A stretch of DNA of 64,000 nt, taken from positions 28,172,501 to 28,236,500 of the forward strand of contig CM027377.1 in the NCBI GenBank assembly GCA_015680905.1, given 5' to 3'. Positions 1 through 10,439 of the stretch are shown in pieces (the stretch's first letter is position 1; each line of letters begins with the position of its first letter). The notes below the pieces were generated by a model. That model saw only the letters and a list, made by a program, of their open reading frames with translations. It had not been told where the DNA came from and did no database searches. The translations under genes and the position numbers were made by a program. This stretch comes from Coptis chinensis (lineage: Eukaryota > Streptophyta > Magnoliopsida > Ranunculales > Ranunculaceae).

Positions 1-543
1 TCCAGATGAGCAACATGTCATGGATCCCCCATCAACTAAAGTGGTCTGCCTTCTTGCCTTTCTTTTTTTCTTTCTTTCTATTTGACAATTTAAATTTATA
101 CAGTTACACCTTTAATTATTCGAAGTCAGGGTTGTCTGTTTTCACCCTAGCATGGTGCGATCTGCACTTTTGGTTAGGTCAATCACCAGAGTCCCACATT
201 GCACCCACCCAAATCAGGGCTGTACTGAAATAATCAATTATTTGAAAAGTGAATGAGTCATAGTGATGACGATGTGCATCATACATGTAACACAAGTAGA
301 AGATTTTTAATTTTGCAATTACATACTATATTTAGTTTCAGAACTTTTCCTGAATATTTAGATTTTCTTGAAATAGCCTTAGTTTTTCTGAATTGTCCCT
401 TTGCCAAACTATAATTGAATCTGAACGTGTTAATGTGCTCCCCCACCTTTGTACTAGTTGCAGAAATGATTTGCTTCGTAGTATGTGGAAAGTAGCATTC
501 ATCTTAGTTTTAGCCATGATGGATTTTAGTTTCTCATTTGCAG
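1..543. other. No recognisable gene
   Basis: AT-rich DNA with only short chance reading frames. A splice-acceptor-like CAG stands at 541-543 just before the V-ATPase-like exon, so part of this stretch may be decayed intron of the same pseudogene. I see no upstream exon of that gene here. Confidence 0.5.
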
Positions 544-697
544 GTGGAGAAAGTAGTTTTTGTAGTCTTCTTCTCAGGAGAGCAAGCTAAGACAAAAATA
601 ATGAAAATTTGTGTGGCATTAGGTGTCAACTATGCACTCTCCTATTCCGTCTCGTCCAAAAATTTATGAAGCCATGACAAAGCTCACAAGTTTTAAG
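544..697 (+). pseudogene. V-type H+-ATPase subunit a-like exon remnant
   Basis: The segment lies between a CAG acceptor (541-543) and a GT donor (698). Its first ~35 codons read VEKVVFVVFFSGEQAKTKI followed by MKICVALGVN, which closely follows the plant vacuolar ATPase subunit a N-terminal region (remembered as KNVFVIFYSGERAKSKI then LKICEAFGAN). In an intact protein this lies in the cytosolic N-terminal half of the membrane subunit that couples ATP hydrolysis to proton pumping into vacuole or trans-Golgi. Here the reading frame meets stops before the exon end and no transmembrane part is visible nearby. It is therefore a fragment of an old gene copy or of a captured exon. Family call moderately sure, function as a gene excluded. 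Confidence 0.55.
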
Positions 698-1833
698 GTA
701 TGGAATCTTTTTATGCAAATTGTATTGCCATTTAATTTTTATTTTCTGGTAATTAATAGTGGAGGTGGGCTCATGCAACAATGGAATCAAGTTTTTTGTG
801 GAGGATGGGTTTTGATTCAGCAATGTAAATGGCGTTGTAGATGCAATAGGAAATAATGTGTTCCTCAGCTTTTACAAGGGAAAGGTGTTACTAATTGTCA
901 TTGTTTTTTCATAATGTGTTTCATATTTGAATAAGTTTTGTTAGTGCTTTGTGAGTTTACAATTTGTGGGCATGTGTTAAATATTAGGAATGAATGAGGC
1001 TTTAGTTGCTACCTTAGCAGTTACACAGGTAATATTCTTTTCAATTACATGGGTAGCCGATATTTATGCCTTATCACAGGTATACTACTTTAATATTGGA
1101 AGATTTGGTGTGTATAACTTATACACTTGCTTAGCTGCCCACTTGTGTATTTTTTTTCTCTTGCATGTTCCAATGTCATTGAACTTTGCTTTTTGTCGCT
1201 TCTTCATAGGTCATGACAAAGAAGGTTCTACATGGGAACATGTGCTGCCTACTTTGACCTTGCAAAAGTATTGAACTTCCTGTGTCTTTGTGTGGAAAGG
1301 TTCACACTAACAAAGGATAAGCTGAAGTGGTTGGTCGCTCAACTGAATTTTGTTTTGATGTGTTTAACAATGACTCAGGTATACATTCTTTTGATATATT
1401 TCGTACTTAGTCGACCACAATTGGGTCAAGTTTGTTAGATATTTAACTAGTTCATATGGTGGAATTTATATATCTATGTCTTCTAGCGTGGAATTCGACC
1501 AAAATAACCAGTAGGAGTGTTGAATGTATGGTTTGTCAAATTTTGTTTTAAAGGTTACTTTAGATTGATGGAGTGCTCCTGATTTTTTTACTAGTTCCAT
1601 TGTAAAGTTTGAGATGAAACTAGGCAGCGGTTCAAGCATAGGTATATACCATTCATTTTCTTAAAAAACTTCTATTTAAGTGTTCTCTAATGGGTATGTT
1701 TAAAGGCGAGTAACATGGCTAGTATTGACTTAGTTGGGACCTTAAAGTTTGCATATATAGGATTTTCGCTTCTTTACATTAATTTTGTGCAGTCTTGCGT
1801 TTCCTTAAGTATAATGAGATTGTGTGATACCAT
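698..1833. other. Exon-like scraps, unidentified
   Basis: Contains short stretches that end in splice-donor-like sites, for example one ending before the GTAATA at 1030 (reading GMNEALVATLAVTQ) and one between about 1210 and 1378. I cannot match them to a family. They may be further decayed exons of the V-ATPase-like copy, but I could not align them to it. Confidence 0.3.
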
Positions 1834-1905
1834 GGATCCATAAGCTCGAAATGGAAGAGCGCTCAAATAATTGAGAGGTTGATGGTTCGAATCCATCTGG
1901 ATCCA
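1834..1905 (+). tRNA. tRNA-like sequence, probably a tRNA pseudogene
   Basis: A 72-nt cloverleaf can be drawn. The acceptor stem is a perfect 7 bp (GGATCCA at 1834-1840 with TGGATCC at 1898-1904, discriminator A at 1905). The D-arm stem is GCTC/GAGC, and the T-arm is a perfect GATGG/CCATC stem with the loop TTCGAAT. The anticodon stem CTCAA/TTGAG closes a loop of only four bases, ATAA, instead of seven. No normal anticodon can therefore be read. A run of nine T at 1907-1915 would serve as a Pol III terminator. The loop could be explained by loss of three bases from CTCATAA, as in CAT-anticodon tRNAs, but this is a guess. It could instead be an organelle-derived copy or the head of a SINE. Confidence 0.6.
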
Positions 1906-1906
1906 A

Positions 1907-1915
1907 TTTTTTTTT
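1907..1915 (+). terminator. T9 run after tRNA-like sequence
   Basis: Nine T directly after the discriminator base and one A. This is the usual RNA polymerase III stop signal position. Confidence 0.5.
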
Positions 1916-1959
1916 CATTCACTAATTTAATAAATTTAATATATATTTGAATTTTTTTA

Positions 1960-2260
1960 ATTTTATATTGACAAAACAATAGCATTTTCCCAACGCTATA
2001 AAAGTTTAATAGCATGAAAAAAATGCTATCGTTTTGAGGTAGAAACACTATGGAATTTATTGCATTCTTGGCAAACACTATAAACAACTCTATCGTTTTC
2101 ATAGCGTTTTAAGACAATAGTACTATCAATTTGATAGCGTTTTGGACACAAACGCTATCTTAAAAAGCATAGCATGGCCATAGATAGCATTTTGTAAATG
2201 CTATCAAGTAAAATTCATAGCGTTTTTCCTATGCTATCTATGCACTTTTCTGTAGTAGTG
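1960..2260. mobile_element. One end of a CACTA element (fragment)
   Basis: The right edge reads CTGTAGTAGTG, the inverse of the CACTACTACAG terminus found on many plant En/Spm transposons. Inside it lie many direct and inverted copies of an ATAGCGTTTT/AAAACGCTAT motif between about 1977 and 2247, as expected of CACTA subterminal transposase-binding repeats. I find no matching left terminus, so the left boundary is approximate and the copy is partial or a decayed MITE. Its motif differs from that of the large CACTA element at 3513. Confidence 0.6.
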
Positions 2261-2272
2261 TGAATAGGTAGT

Positions 2273-2774
2273 CATCTTGTTTTTTATAATGAATTTGATA
2301 TAAAATCGATACTAAATGAGTTTTGATTGAATTTGAAATCAAATGCTTGATTTCATCAAATATTTGTGACTATTAATATGAATTTGACGAAACTTATCTT
2401 GGAATTGAAGATTGAATCACTTGATAGAAACAGAATGAAGAATAACCGAAGATTCTTGAATACTTATTGAAGAAGAAGCTTGCTTCACCATTAATGGAGC
2501 TTTATGCAGAAGAAGAAGACTCGTTATTTTGAGTTTTGAGGATTAGGATTTTTTCTTGTCTTTAGACATAACGCTCTGATACCATGATAAACTTCTAATT
2601 CTTATTATCTTCAAGAATGAATTGTATGTCGTATTTATATGCAATGATCACAACATAATAACAAACTTCTAATTGAATTCTAACTGCCTAACAACCTTGA
2701 CTCAGATAACTAACTCTGACTTTGTTTGTTACAGAGAAACTTCTAGACCATACTTATATATCTAATAGTTATCA
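2273..2774 (-). mobile_element. Copia-type LTR retroelement fossil (5' end)
   Basis: On the minus strand a 190-bp LTR-like unit (2585-2774, TG...CA ends TGATAAAC and TAGTTATCA read on the plus strand) is followed directly by TGGTATCAGAGC (2573-2584), the primer-binding site for initiator Met tRNA used by most plant Copia elements. Leader and possible start of gag continue towards 2273. It is a broken, old copy with only this end present. Confidence 0.65.
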
Positions 2775-3283
2775 CGGACTTGATCCAAAGACAAAATAAT
2801 AAACGACAAAAAGAATTCAAAATACATCGGATGATAAACAAGTATAGCTGAGCCACAAATGTTTCCAAAGAACTGAAACTTAACCTATAATGATGGCAAA
2901 CGCCAAAAAAATCACACATACATACACCATAAAATCTGTAGACCGTTTTTGTTCAACTTTATCACGCTAATACAAACAACATAAAACTTTTGTCGTGGCT
3001 CGCGCCATGCTAGTTCAGACGGACTAAATTGTGAAGATAATAACTTGTTTTCTAAAAGATGGCTATTAAAATATATAAAATCTTTATAATACATTATTAT
3101 AGTTGTAATGAACATCACGCTCTAGCTGAACTATGCTATTACATTTTAAAGTCGGTAAGGAAAAATGATAAACCTGAATCGATAGAAAAAGAAAAGGAAA
3201 TAGATCAATTTCAACCCCCAAGACAAAGACCCCGTTTAATAAAACAAGTAGAAAGGGACATGCCATCATATTTTCATTTGTAC
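2775..3283. other. No recognisable gene
   Basis: This is decayed sequence between the Copia fossil and the SKOR-like exon. As the SKOR gene runs on the minus strand, its next exon (toward the cyclic-nucleotide-binding region) would be expected here, but I do not recognise one. Confidence 0.4.
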
Positions 3284-3512
3284 CTTAAGCGAATAGAGAT
3301 TGGAATATCCTCGAAGAAGTGAAGAAACGAAGCCTCGGTGTAACTACTCTCATCTAGAAACTCAAGTGGCCTTTGATTTGATCACGAATATCCTTCCCAA
3401 GTTTGTTGCAGTTCATATACATAATCATATCTGTCATTTTATCCCTGAACCTTTCTGTCCTTGATCCTTATACAATAAGCGCAGTCATGTTACCAATCAG
3501 ATGAGCTCCAAT
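3284..3512 (-). pseudogene. SKOR/GORK outward K+ channel exon, 3' part (split by CACTA)
   Basis: Minus-strand reading gives GAHLIGNMTALIV, then FRDKMTDMIMYMN and NKLGKDIRDQIKGHL, then ESSYTEAS and EDIPISIRLR before a GT donor. This is the region just after the pore of plant Shaker outward K+ channels (SKOR/GORK), covering the end of S6 and the start of the C-linker. A TAA replaces the expected Lys codon after TALIV, and the frame changes between GHL and ESSYTEAS, so it cannot make a channel. The exon begins at 21802, on the other side of the 18.2 kb CACTA element. The intact protein would export K+ from root stelar or guard cells. Confidence 0.85.
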
Positions 3513-3720
3513 AACTACCAAAAAAACGACTTTACCCGACAGACTCCAGAAAGATTACCCGACGGTTTATAACCATAGGAAGTTACCAACGCCTTTTATC
3601 CGTCGGGTATTAGTTGGCCATCCGTCCCCGATTGTTTTATTCTGTCCGACGGTTGCACGAGAGTTTTTAGCTATCGGCTAGTTCGACGGGCTTTATATGG
3701 CAGTACTACTTAACCGTCGG
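3513..3720 (+). repeat. CACTA left terminal and subterminal repeats
   Basis: Terminal inverted repeat from 3513, then several CCGACGG/CCGTCGG-like units spaced by 20-40 bases (about 3534-3720). In En/Spm elements such arrays bind the TNPA protein and bring the ends together. Confidence 0.85.
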
Positions 3721-3727
3721 CATATCT

Positions 3728-3793
3728 ATTCAATTATCAGGCGGCAAAGATTTCACTTCCATTCAATTATCAGGCGGCAAAGATTTCACTTCC
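3728..3793 (+). repeat. 33-bp direct duplication
   Basis: Two adjacent, identical 33-bp copies (3728-3760 and 3761-3793) beginning ATTCAATTATCAGGCGGCAA. They sit just inside the CACTA subterminal array, perhaps in its leader or promoter region. Confidence 0.85.
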
Positions 3794-4756
3794 CACGCCC
3801 AAAATTTCATGAAAACTTAAACCACCCTAAAATTAAGCCGACTCTAAATAACTCTAAAACTTCCGACTTTTCAGCTTCTCCTTCTTCTACTATTCGCCTT
3901 CTGCAATAGCCCAAACTCTTGAATTTCATTGGCGCCACAGTCACTTCGTTCTCAACCTGAACAGGTAATTCAATGTTTGAATATTTAGTTAATTTCAATG
4001 AGTTCTAGTCAACATAGTAGAAGTAGAAAACCAAATACAAAACAGTACGTTTCTCTTAATTTCTCTGGTGAAAGAACTTAAGAACAAGATCTTTTTTATC
4101 AAAAAAAAAAGAATAATATATTTTCTATGCAAGTGATTCTACGAGTGTGCAGTCTGTCTGCAGCACTGCCATGACTCTTGCGTGCCTTTTCCTCCCTGAA
4201 TTTCCAAGAATTGAGTGGGGTATATCTTTCTAGTCATCCCCTCAAATCGAATCGAAATCTTTGTCCTTCCCTCTTACTTGCGGCTAGAGGAAAGGCTCAA
4301 CATAGTCAGTTGGCACTTCACTCCCGACCAAAATGAACCTAACGCACTGTTGCATGGGGGTCACTACGGAAGTTAGGAGTTTTATAAATTTCTATCTCAA
4401 TCTTATAAATTTAAGTCAGTGAAGGCCGGATTGACGGATTGTATGAAGAAGGAGTCCCATTTCCAGTGGACGGAGGCGTACATATTCCAATATTATATTA
4501 GATCTTTACTAAGGTTATTTTAGTTGATTCAGGACTAAATGAGGGTAAAAATTCAACTAGTTGTTACTTAATCTTGTTTTTAAGTACTTTTAAGTACTGG
4601 GTTCTTTATAGTTTCAGCTCTTAATGTTTAATTGTAAAAGTGATGAACGTAATATTGGAATTTCCTGTTCAATACGCGCGGCCGGTTACAGCATACAAAA
4701 AATCTTCTAATTGTTGGAGTGATATGTAACACCATACATATGGAAGGGTGTTTGCA
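3794..4756. other. CACTA left arm, no clear gene
   Basis: Unrecognised interior sequence of the transposon. A short plus-strand piece near 4430-4480 (LTDCMKK, FQWTEA) faintly resembles retroelement polymerase but is too short to name. Confidence 0.35.
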
Positions 4757-5104
4757 TTACAGACTTGTCCAGGCAGACAAGCATCCAACAACATCTGTAA
4801 TCTGTTCACCACTTATATTCCCCCTGATTTGGGTTGCTAAATTTTCGCTTATTACCAAAATTTGAGAAGCTGGTTTGCCTTGTGAAGAAGCTTCTTCGAT
4901 TTGGAGTATTTTGTTGTACTTTTTTTTCAGTGCCCTTAATCTTTTGTTCACGAAACTCATCACTGGTCCATCTGTTGTAGTAGTGTTGACGTCATAGTTG
5001 GCTTGTGGTGGTGATGTTGTCATCGTGCACCTGCCCCCAGTGGAGAGAAGGTGGAGGGTAGTTTTTGCATGTTTAATCCTTAAAAAATCTTCACTTTCCT
5101 TCAC
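4757..5104 (-). pseudogene. Unidentified minus-strand coding fragment in CACTA left arm
   Basis: An open frame of 115 codons. Residues from about 45 on read DGPVMSFVNKRLRALKKKYN then KILQIEEASSQGKPASQ, a basic, helix-prone segment that looks like genuine plant protein with a short charged coiled coil. I vaguely recall a conserved plant family with a similar FVNKRLRAL(R/K)KK motif, but cannot name it. It is the only captured-looking piece on the opposite strand to the transposase genes and the only one upstream of them. It could be a captured exon or an old element gene. Confidence 0.35.
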
Positions 5105-6380
5105 TACAAAGCCACCACCTCATCTCTCTGCCACCACATATCTCCTCCTCCACTTCCACTACCACTCGTTTGAACACCGGCTTTTAAAAGATGGAAACTT
5201 AAGTTATTTATTTAAAATTTGTGTTCGATAAGTGTAACATGATTTCTTTTCTAGTTGTTTTATTAAAACTTGTGTTTGATTAATTTCAGCTCTGAGAATA
5301 TTCGTCTAAAGACCATATTACGTCGCCATAATTTCTGGTAAGTTTGTCCAATTTGATTTGTGTGGTTCGACAAAGGGCTTCTTACATAATGTCTGATCTT
5401 CTTGTTTAAATTGCTTTGGATGACAAGCAGGGTTCCTTGGTTGTTTTTCTTTGCTTTCTGTAAGTGTGTATTCTATATTTTAGTGTCGGTGAAAATTTAG
5501 TATTCTATATATGTGTACTGGCTATCTTTTTTTTTTGTCTCTTATACGAATTCTGAAAGCTCTATTTTATATATAACCAACTGTAAGAATGCATTTTTAT
5601 TTTTCCCCATATTCTATTTTTCAGTTCCCCATATTCCACATTTTTATACGACATTGTTTGATGAAACACGATAGTTAAGCGGGCTTTATACTAGTGGTAA
5701 TGCATTTTGTGGAATTAGAAATGTCGTGTTTATATAGCTTTACAATTGTAGTAGACTAGTATTATATACCTTCAATGCCTAAAAAATATCTAACGAAGAA
5801 GAGGTGTATGGAGACTAGTATCATATATAGCATACTAGTATCATACCTTCAAATCAAAGGCTACTTGACTTTGATTTGGTTTAAAGCAACTCATTTTATT
5901 ATTATTTGAGTAATGCTTTAATCAAATGTGTTAGTCAAATGAGGATGATGTATCAAAATAAAATTGCCACATTGTGTTTGGTTCTGTAAAAAAAATTCTA
6001 AGGTAGTTTGAGAGCAATCTAGTTAACTAAGTTCAACTATTATACCTTTTTACTCTTTGAAAACGAACTGATTTTTCAAATAGAAATGTCTTGCTAGCAT
6101 TGTAGGATTGATGTCTTTCTTATTACAACACCAATATGTTTGTGTATGTATTGCTGATTATATAAGATGCATGAATATATGTGTTCGACTCTAGTTTCAT
6201 CTAACTTTGGTAATGAATATTAGGTTAGTGTATCGCGTGAGAGTTAGCTTGAAGTCGGTGTATGCTTAGAGTTAGCATTGTAACTCCTTGGCCTAGTTAG
6301 TGTATGCCTCTACATAACTATTTAGCTATTTTTCTAGTTCTGAGTTTCATTTATTCTTTCTTATCTCTTAGAAGTACATC
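5105..6380. other. Leader region of the CACTA transposase gene
   Basis: AT-rich sequence without a coding signal. It probably holds the promoter and untranslated leader, perhaps with introns, of the TNPD-type gene that begins at 6381. Confidence 0.4.
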
Positions 6381-9300
6381 ATGGAGTCAACGTGCTTGAT
6401 AGATAAGAGTTGGATTGATCTAGACGATTTCCGGCATCCCCGTTTTATAAGAGGTGTTACAGAGTTTGTAACATTTGCCTCGGAACACCACGTTAACAAG
6501 AATGTCATACCATGTTCTTGTCGAAAGTGTCGAAACCAAGGCGCAGCAATGAGTCATGATAATGTTGCCCTACACTGTTTTAGCTATGGGTTTGACAAGA
6601 CATATAAAATGTGGTTCTTGCACGGTGAGAAAGAAGTGGAAGAACAACATAATGAAAGAGGGCCGGGATTTCAAGAGAACGTGCATGTGGTTGACATGAA
6701 TGCTGCTTTCCACACCATTGCTCAAGAGTTTAGTCTTGACAACTTGGACACTTTTCTTGGAGATGATCCAGGAGGTTGTACAGAGGGGAGAGAAGTTGTA
6801 GACGGTGTTGCTTTTAACGCTAACTTGCGTGAAGCAATGACTGCATTATATCCTGGATGTGACTTCAGTGTTCTTAGATTTGTCGTGAAACTCCTTAACC
6901 TGAAGTACACAAATGGGTGGAGTGATAAGAGTTTTACCGTATTGCTTCAACTACTCCGCGGTGTTGTTGTTGCTGGTAACAAGATACCAGAGAATAACTA
7001 CAGGGCAGATAAGATGATTAAAGACTTGAAACTGAAATGCAAGAAGATTGATGCATGTAGAAATGACTGCATCTTGTATTGGGAAAAGAATGAATTTAAG
7101 GTTACCTGTCCTACTTGTGGAGTTTCTAGATACAAAACTCCAACCATTGAGGATTTGAGGAAGCGAACTAGGGTGCCTGCTAAGGTCTTGCGATACTTTC
7201 CACTTACGGAAAGGTTGAAGCGATTGTATAGTGTGCCTTGGGTGGCAAAGGAGATGCGGTGGCATTCTACTGGAGAATCAAAGCCTGGCACGATGAGGCA
7301 TCCTGTTGACTCGGCAGTGTGGAAGCAAGTCAATTTAAAATATCCAGACTTCTCTGTAGAGCCACGGAATGTTTGCTTGGGACTAGCCACTGATGGTTTT
7401 ACTCCTTATGGCAACTTTGGAGCGCAACACAGTTCATGGCCTGTTATGCTTGTGAACTATAACCTCCCGCCTTGGCTATGCATGAAGTCTCAATTCACTA
7501 TGCTTTCAACTCTCATTGAGGGTCCAAAGCAACCAGGTAATGATATTGACGTTTATTTGCAGCCGTTGGTTAAAGAACTCCAAGAATTGTGGCGTGATGG
7601 GGTGATGGTTAAAGATGCATTTAAAGGTGAAGAGTTCCATATGCGTGCCATTTTATTGTGGACAATCCATGATTTTCCAGCTTATGGGAATATCTCTGGC
7701 TGTAGAACTAAGGAAAAATTTGCTTGCCCTCCTTGTGGTCCGAAAACTGCTTCTATAAGACTTCACCATGGAAGTAAGCATGTGTATATGAGAAGTAGAC
7801 GGTGGCTTCCATTGAGATCCGAGGCTAGAAATGATACAAGAGAAAGCACCTATGATAAGACAAAGGAAGAAGGTGAGCAACCAATAAGGTTGACTGGAGT
7901 TGAAGTTAAGAGAATGACTAAGAGTTTGAAAAATCATCAATTTGGGAAGCTCGGCAAGAATAAGGAAGGGAATAAAGGAAATTTGTGGTTTTCAAAGCGA
8001 TCTATCTTCTTTAAGCTCAAGTATTGGAAACACATTCTCGTCCGTCATAACCTTGATGTCATGCATATTGAAAAAAATGTATGTGAAATTCTTCTTGCTT
8101 TGATGTTGAATACGAAAGGGAAAACTAAAGATGATGTCAATGCACGCAAAGATTTAAAGCGCATGAAGAGAAAGAAGAAATATTGGGTGACTAAGCTTGG
8201 CGGGAAACAGGTTATGCCTCAAGGTATCTTTTGGCTTCGAAAAGAGGAGAAGAAGTTGTTCATCCAAACCTTGCGCAATCTTAGTGTACCTGTTGGGTTT
8301 AGTGGTAACTGGTCTAATATTGTCAAAGGAGATTCAATGGATTTGAGACAAATGAAGTCACATGACTATCATATTCTAATGCAACATTTGTTGCCGGTAT
8401 TATCTGAGATGCTTATAGAGATGGCAACAGAAAAGAAGCTCGAACAATTATTACTACCATTTGTACTTTCTTTAGTGCTTTGTGTTCGAAGAAAGTAGAG
8501 ATTGAAACACTTGATGTACTGGAAAGGGGTATGGTCAAGGCATTGTGCGCGCTGGAGAGAATCTGCCCACCATCATTGTTTGTTACTATGATGCATCTTC
8601 CTATTCACTTAGCCTGTTTTCTTTAGGTGGATGTATTGTTTTGAAAGGTACGTAGCCTGATTTTTGTTACTTATTTTATTTATTTATTTTCTCATTTTCT
8701 CATTTTTAAGATTCTATTGCTTCTAAAATACTTTTTTAAGGTACATGAAATATTTTAAGGATTATGTTACCAACAAAGCGCGCCTGGAAGGGTGTATTGC
8801 AGAGCGTTACTTGAAGGAGGAGACACTAATGTATTGTGCTGGATATAAAGGAGGAGGTGGTCTTTTAGATAAACTTGATAGGATGGCTGAAAATGAACCT
8901 GATGTTTTACCAGATTTTTTGGATAGTGTAGACGACAACCACACTGCCAATGAGGGTGGGCCACTTGGCCCAAGTGCAAAGTATTTATTGGAAGGTGTGG
9001 AGTATGAACAAGCACGCCAATGGGTATTAAGAAGTCATCCCAGTTATGACAGATGGCACACGTAAGTATATCACGTCATATTAAAGTTGTTAGAAACTTA
9101 ACACAATCTAAATTATATACATAATCCTAACTGACTTTATTACTTCAAAAATCATTTAGGAAGTACACTAGCTTCATTGAGGACAATAGAACAAGTGCAA
9201 GGAGGAGGACTGGGAACACTAGGGTGGCATTGTGTTTTGATGATTTCATCACATGGTTGACAAAACAGCAGGAGTTCCTCGAATCCACTGATGATCACTT

Positions 9301-9935
9301 CAAGGATTTAGTTAGGGGACCTACACGCTTTGCTACAAAGTACCATAAGTATTGTGTCAATGGGTTTCTCTTCATCACCAAAGACTATCAGAAAAATAAA
9401 AGGAACCAAAACAAATGGTGTTACCACAAGTTGCCCTACAACTTTCCGTTCTAGTTCTAAGGATAAAAATCCAATTGATGAAGATGCAGATTACTATGGC
9501 GTTCTAACAAACATTGTTCAACTAAATTATCGTGAAGACTATAAGACTGTTTTGTTCAAGTGTGATTGGGCTAAGTGCACACAACTTGGTGTGAAAGTGG
9601 ATGAGGAAGCAAAGTTGAGGTTGGTCAACTTATCCAATCAACTCAGTTCGGACCATATATGTGATGAACCATTTATTCTTGCAGAGAAGGCTACTCAGGT
9701 TTTCTATTCCCAAGATCCCAAGAATCTTGAATGGCATGTAGTGCTGGAGGTTCCAAGAAAAGTGTATTTTGATGAAGGTGGACCGTGTCTCTCAGAGGAA
9801 AGATTGGTGAATGATTCAGATATAGGGCCTAACAACCTCGACATTTCTATGGTGGATGAACTGATATTCAATGACCCAGACGACATGTTTGAAGTTGTTG
9901 AGAGTAGCAGAAAAAGAAAGAGATCTAGAACATAG
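6381..9935 (+). pseudogene. CACTA transposase, TNPD type (decayed)
   Basis: The longest open part (6381-8498, 705 codons) starts MESTCLIDKSWIDLDDFRHP, a plant transposase-associated domain with a Cys cluster (PCSCRKCRN, near residues 43-51). A TNP2-like catalytic region follows with conserved blocks RHPVDSAVWK, LGLATDGFTPYG and HNLDVMHIEKNV; Asp residues in the latter two are candidate catalytic positions. MKSHDYHILMQHLLP opens a DUF4218 region, continued at 8745-9065 (YFKDYVTNKARLEGCIAERY), and 9470-9800 resembles DUF4216 (YYGVLTNIVQLNY). Breaks: frame change near 8440, and another near 9420. Introns are likely at about 8640-8740 and 9063-9158. The intact enzyme cuts and pastes CACTA ends in the nucleus. 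Family sure; activity unlikely. Confidence 0.9.
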
Positions 9936-10439
9936 TCCATTTATATTTTGTGTTGACTTAGTGGTGTGAGTTTTGTGGTATTAAAATTTTGGTAGTTCTT
10001 TGATTAAGTGGAACTTTTTGTTTGAACAGAGTATGTCTGTACTTGAATCTTTTTCTTTTCCGGATGTATTTTTCATGTGTGCATAATAGGCCTTTTATGG
10101 AATTCTTTCTCTTGCTAGTTAAATAGAAATTTAAATAAAAAATTAATTGATCTTGATCTTTGCACCATGGACATGCATACTTGTTGTATTGTATTATAGC
10201 TCTTTGCACATGGACGAGGGACAAACACATAACAGCTCACATTCACTAAGTGACAGCCTTGGTGATGACTTAGGTAATGGAGATGACTTTTAGTTTTCAG
10301 TTTTCCGTACCATTGTTTTGATCTTACTAACAAATTTGGTTGATATATGCAGGTGAGACACACATTTCTGGTGCATCAACTTCCTCTTCTAAGGAAACAA
10401 GAGGTCCTTCGATAGGTGTTTCGGAGGAGCCCGAAAGGC
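9936..10439. other. Spacer between transposase genes
   Basis: No coding signal that I can support. Includes short intron-like AT-rich DNA; the start of the TNPA-type gene may lie near 10205-10360. Confidence 0.4.

Noticed and set aside
4420-4500. Short polymerase-like peptide (LTDCMKK, FQWTEA) in the CACTA left arm
   Set aside because: Fewer than 25 residues with weak similarity; could be chance. Not enough to name a retroelement piece.
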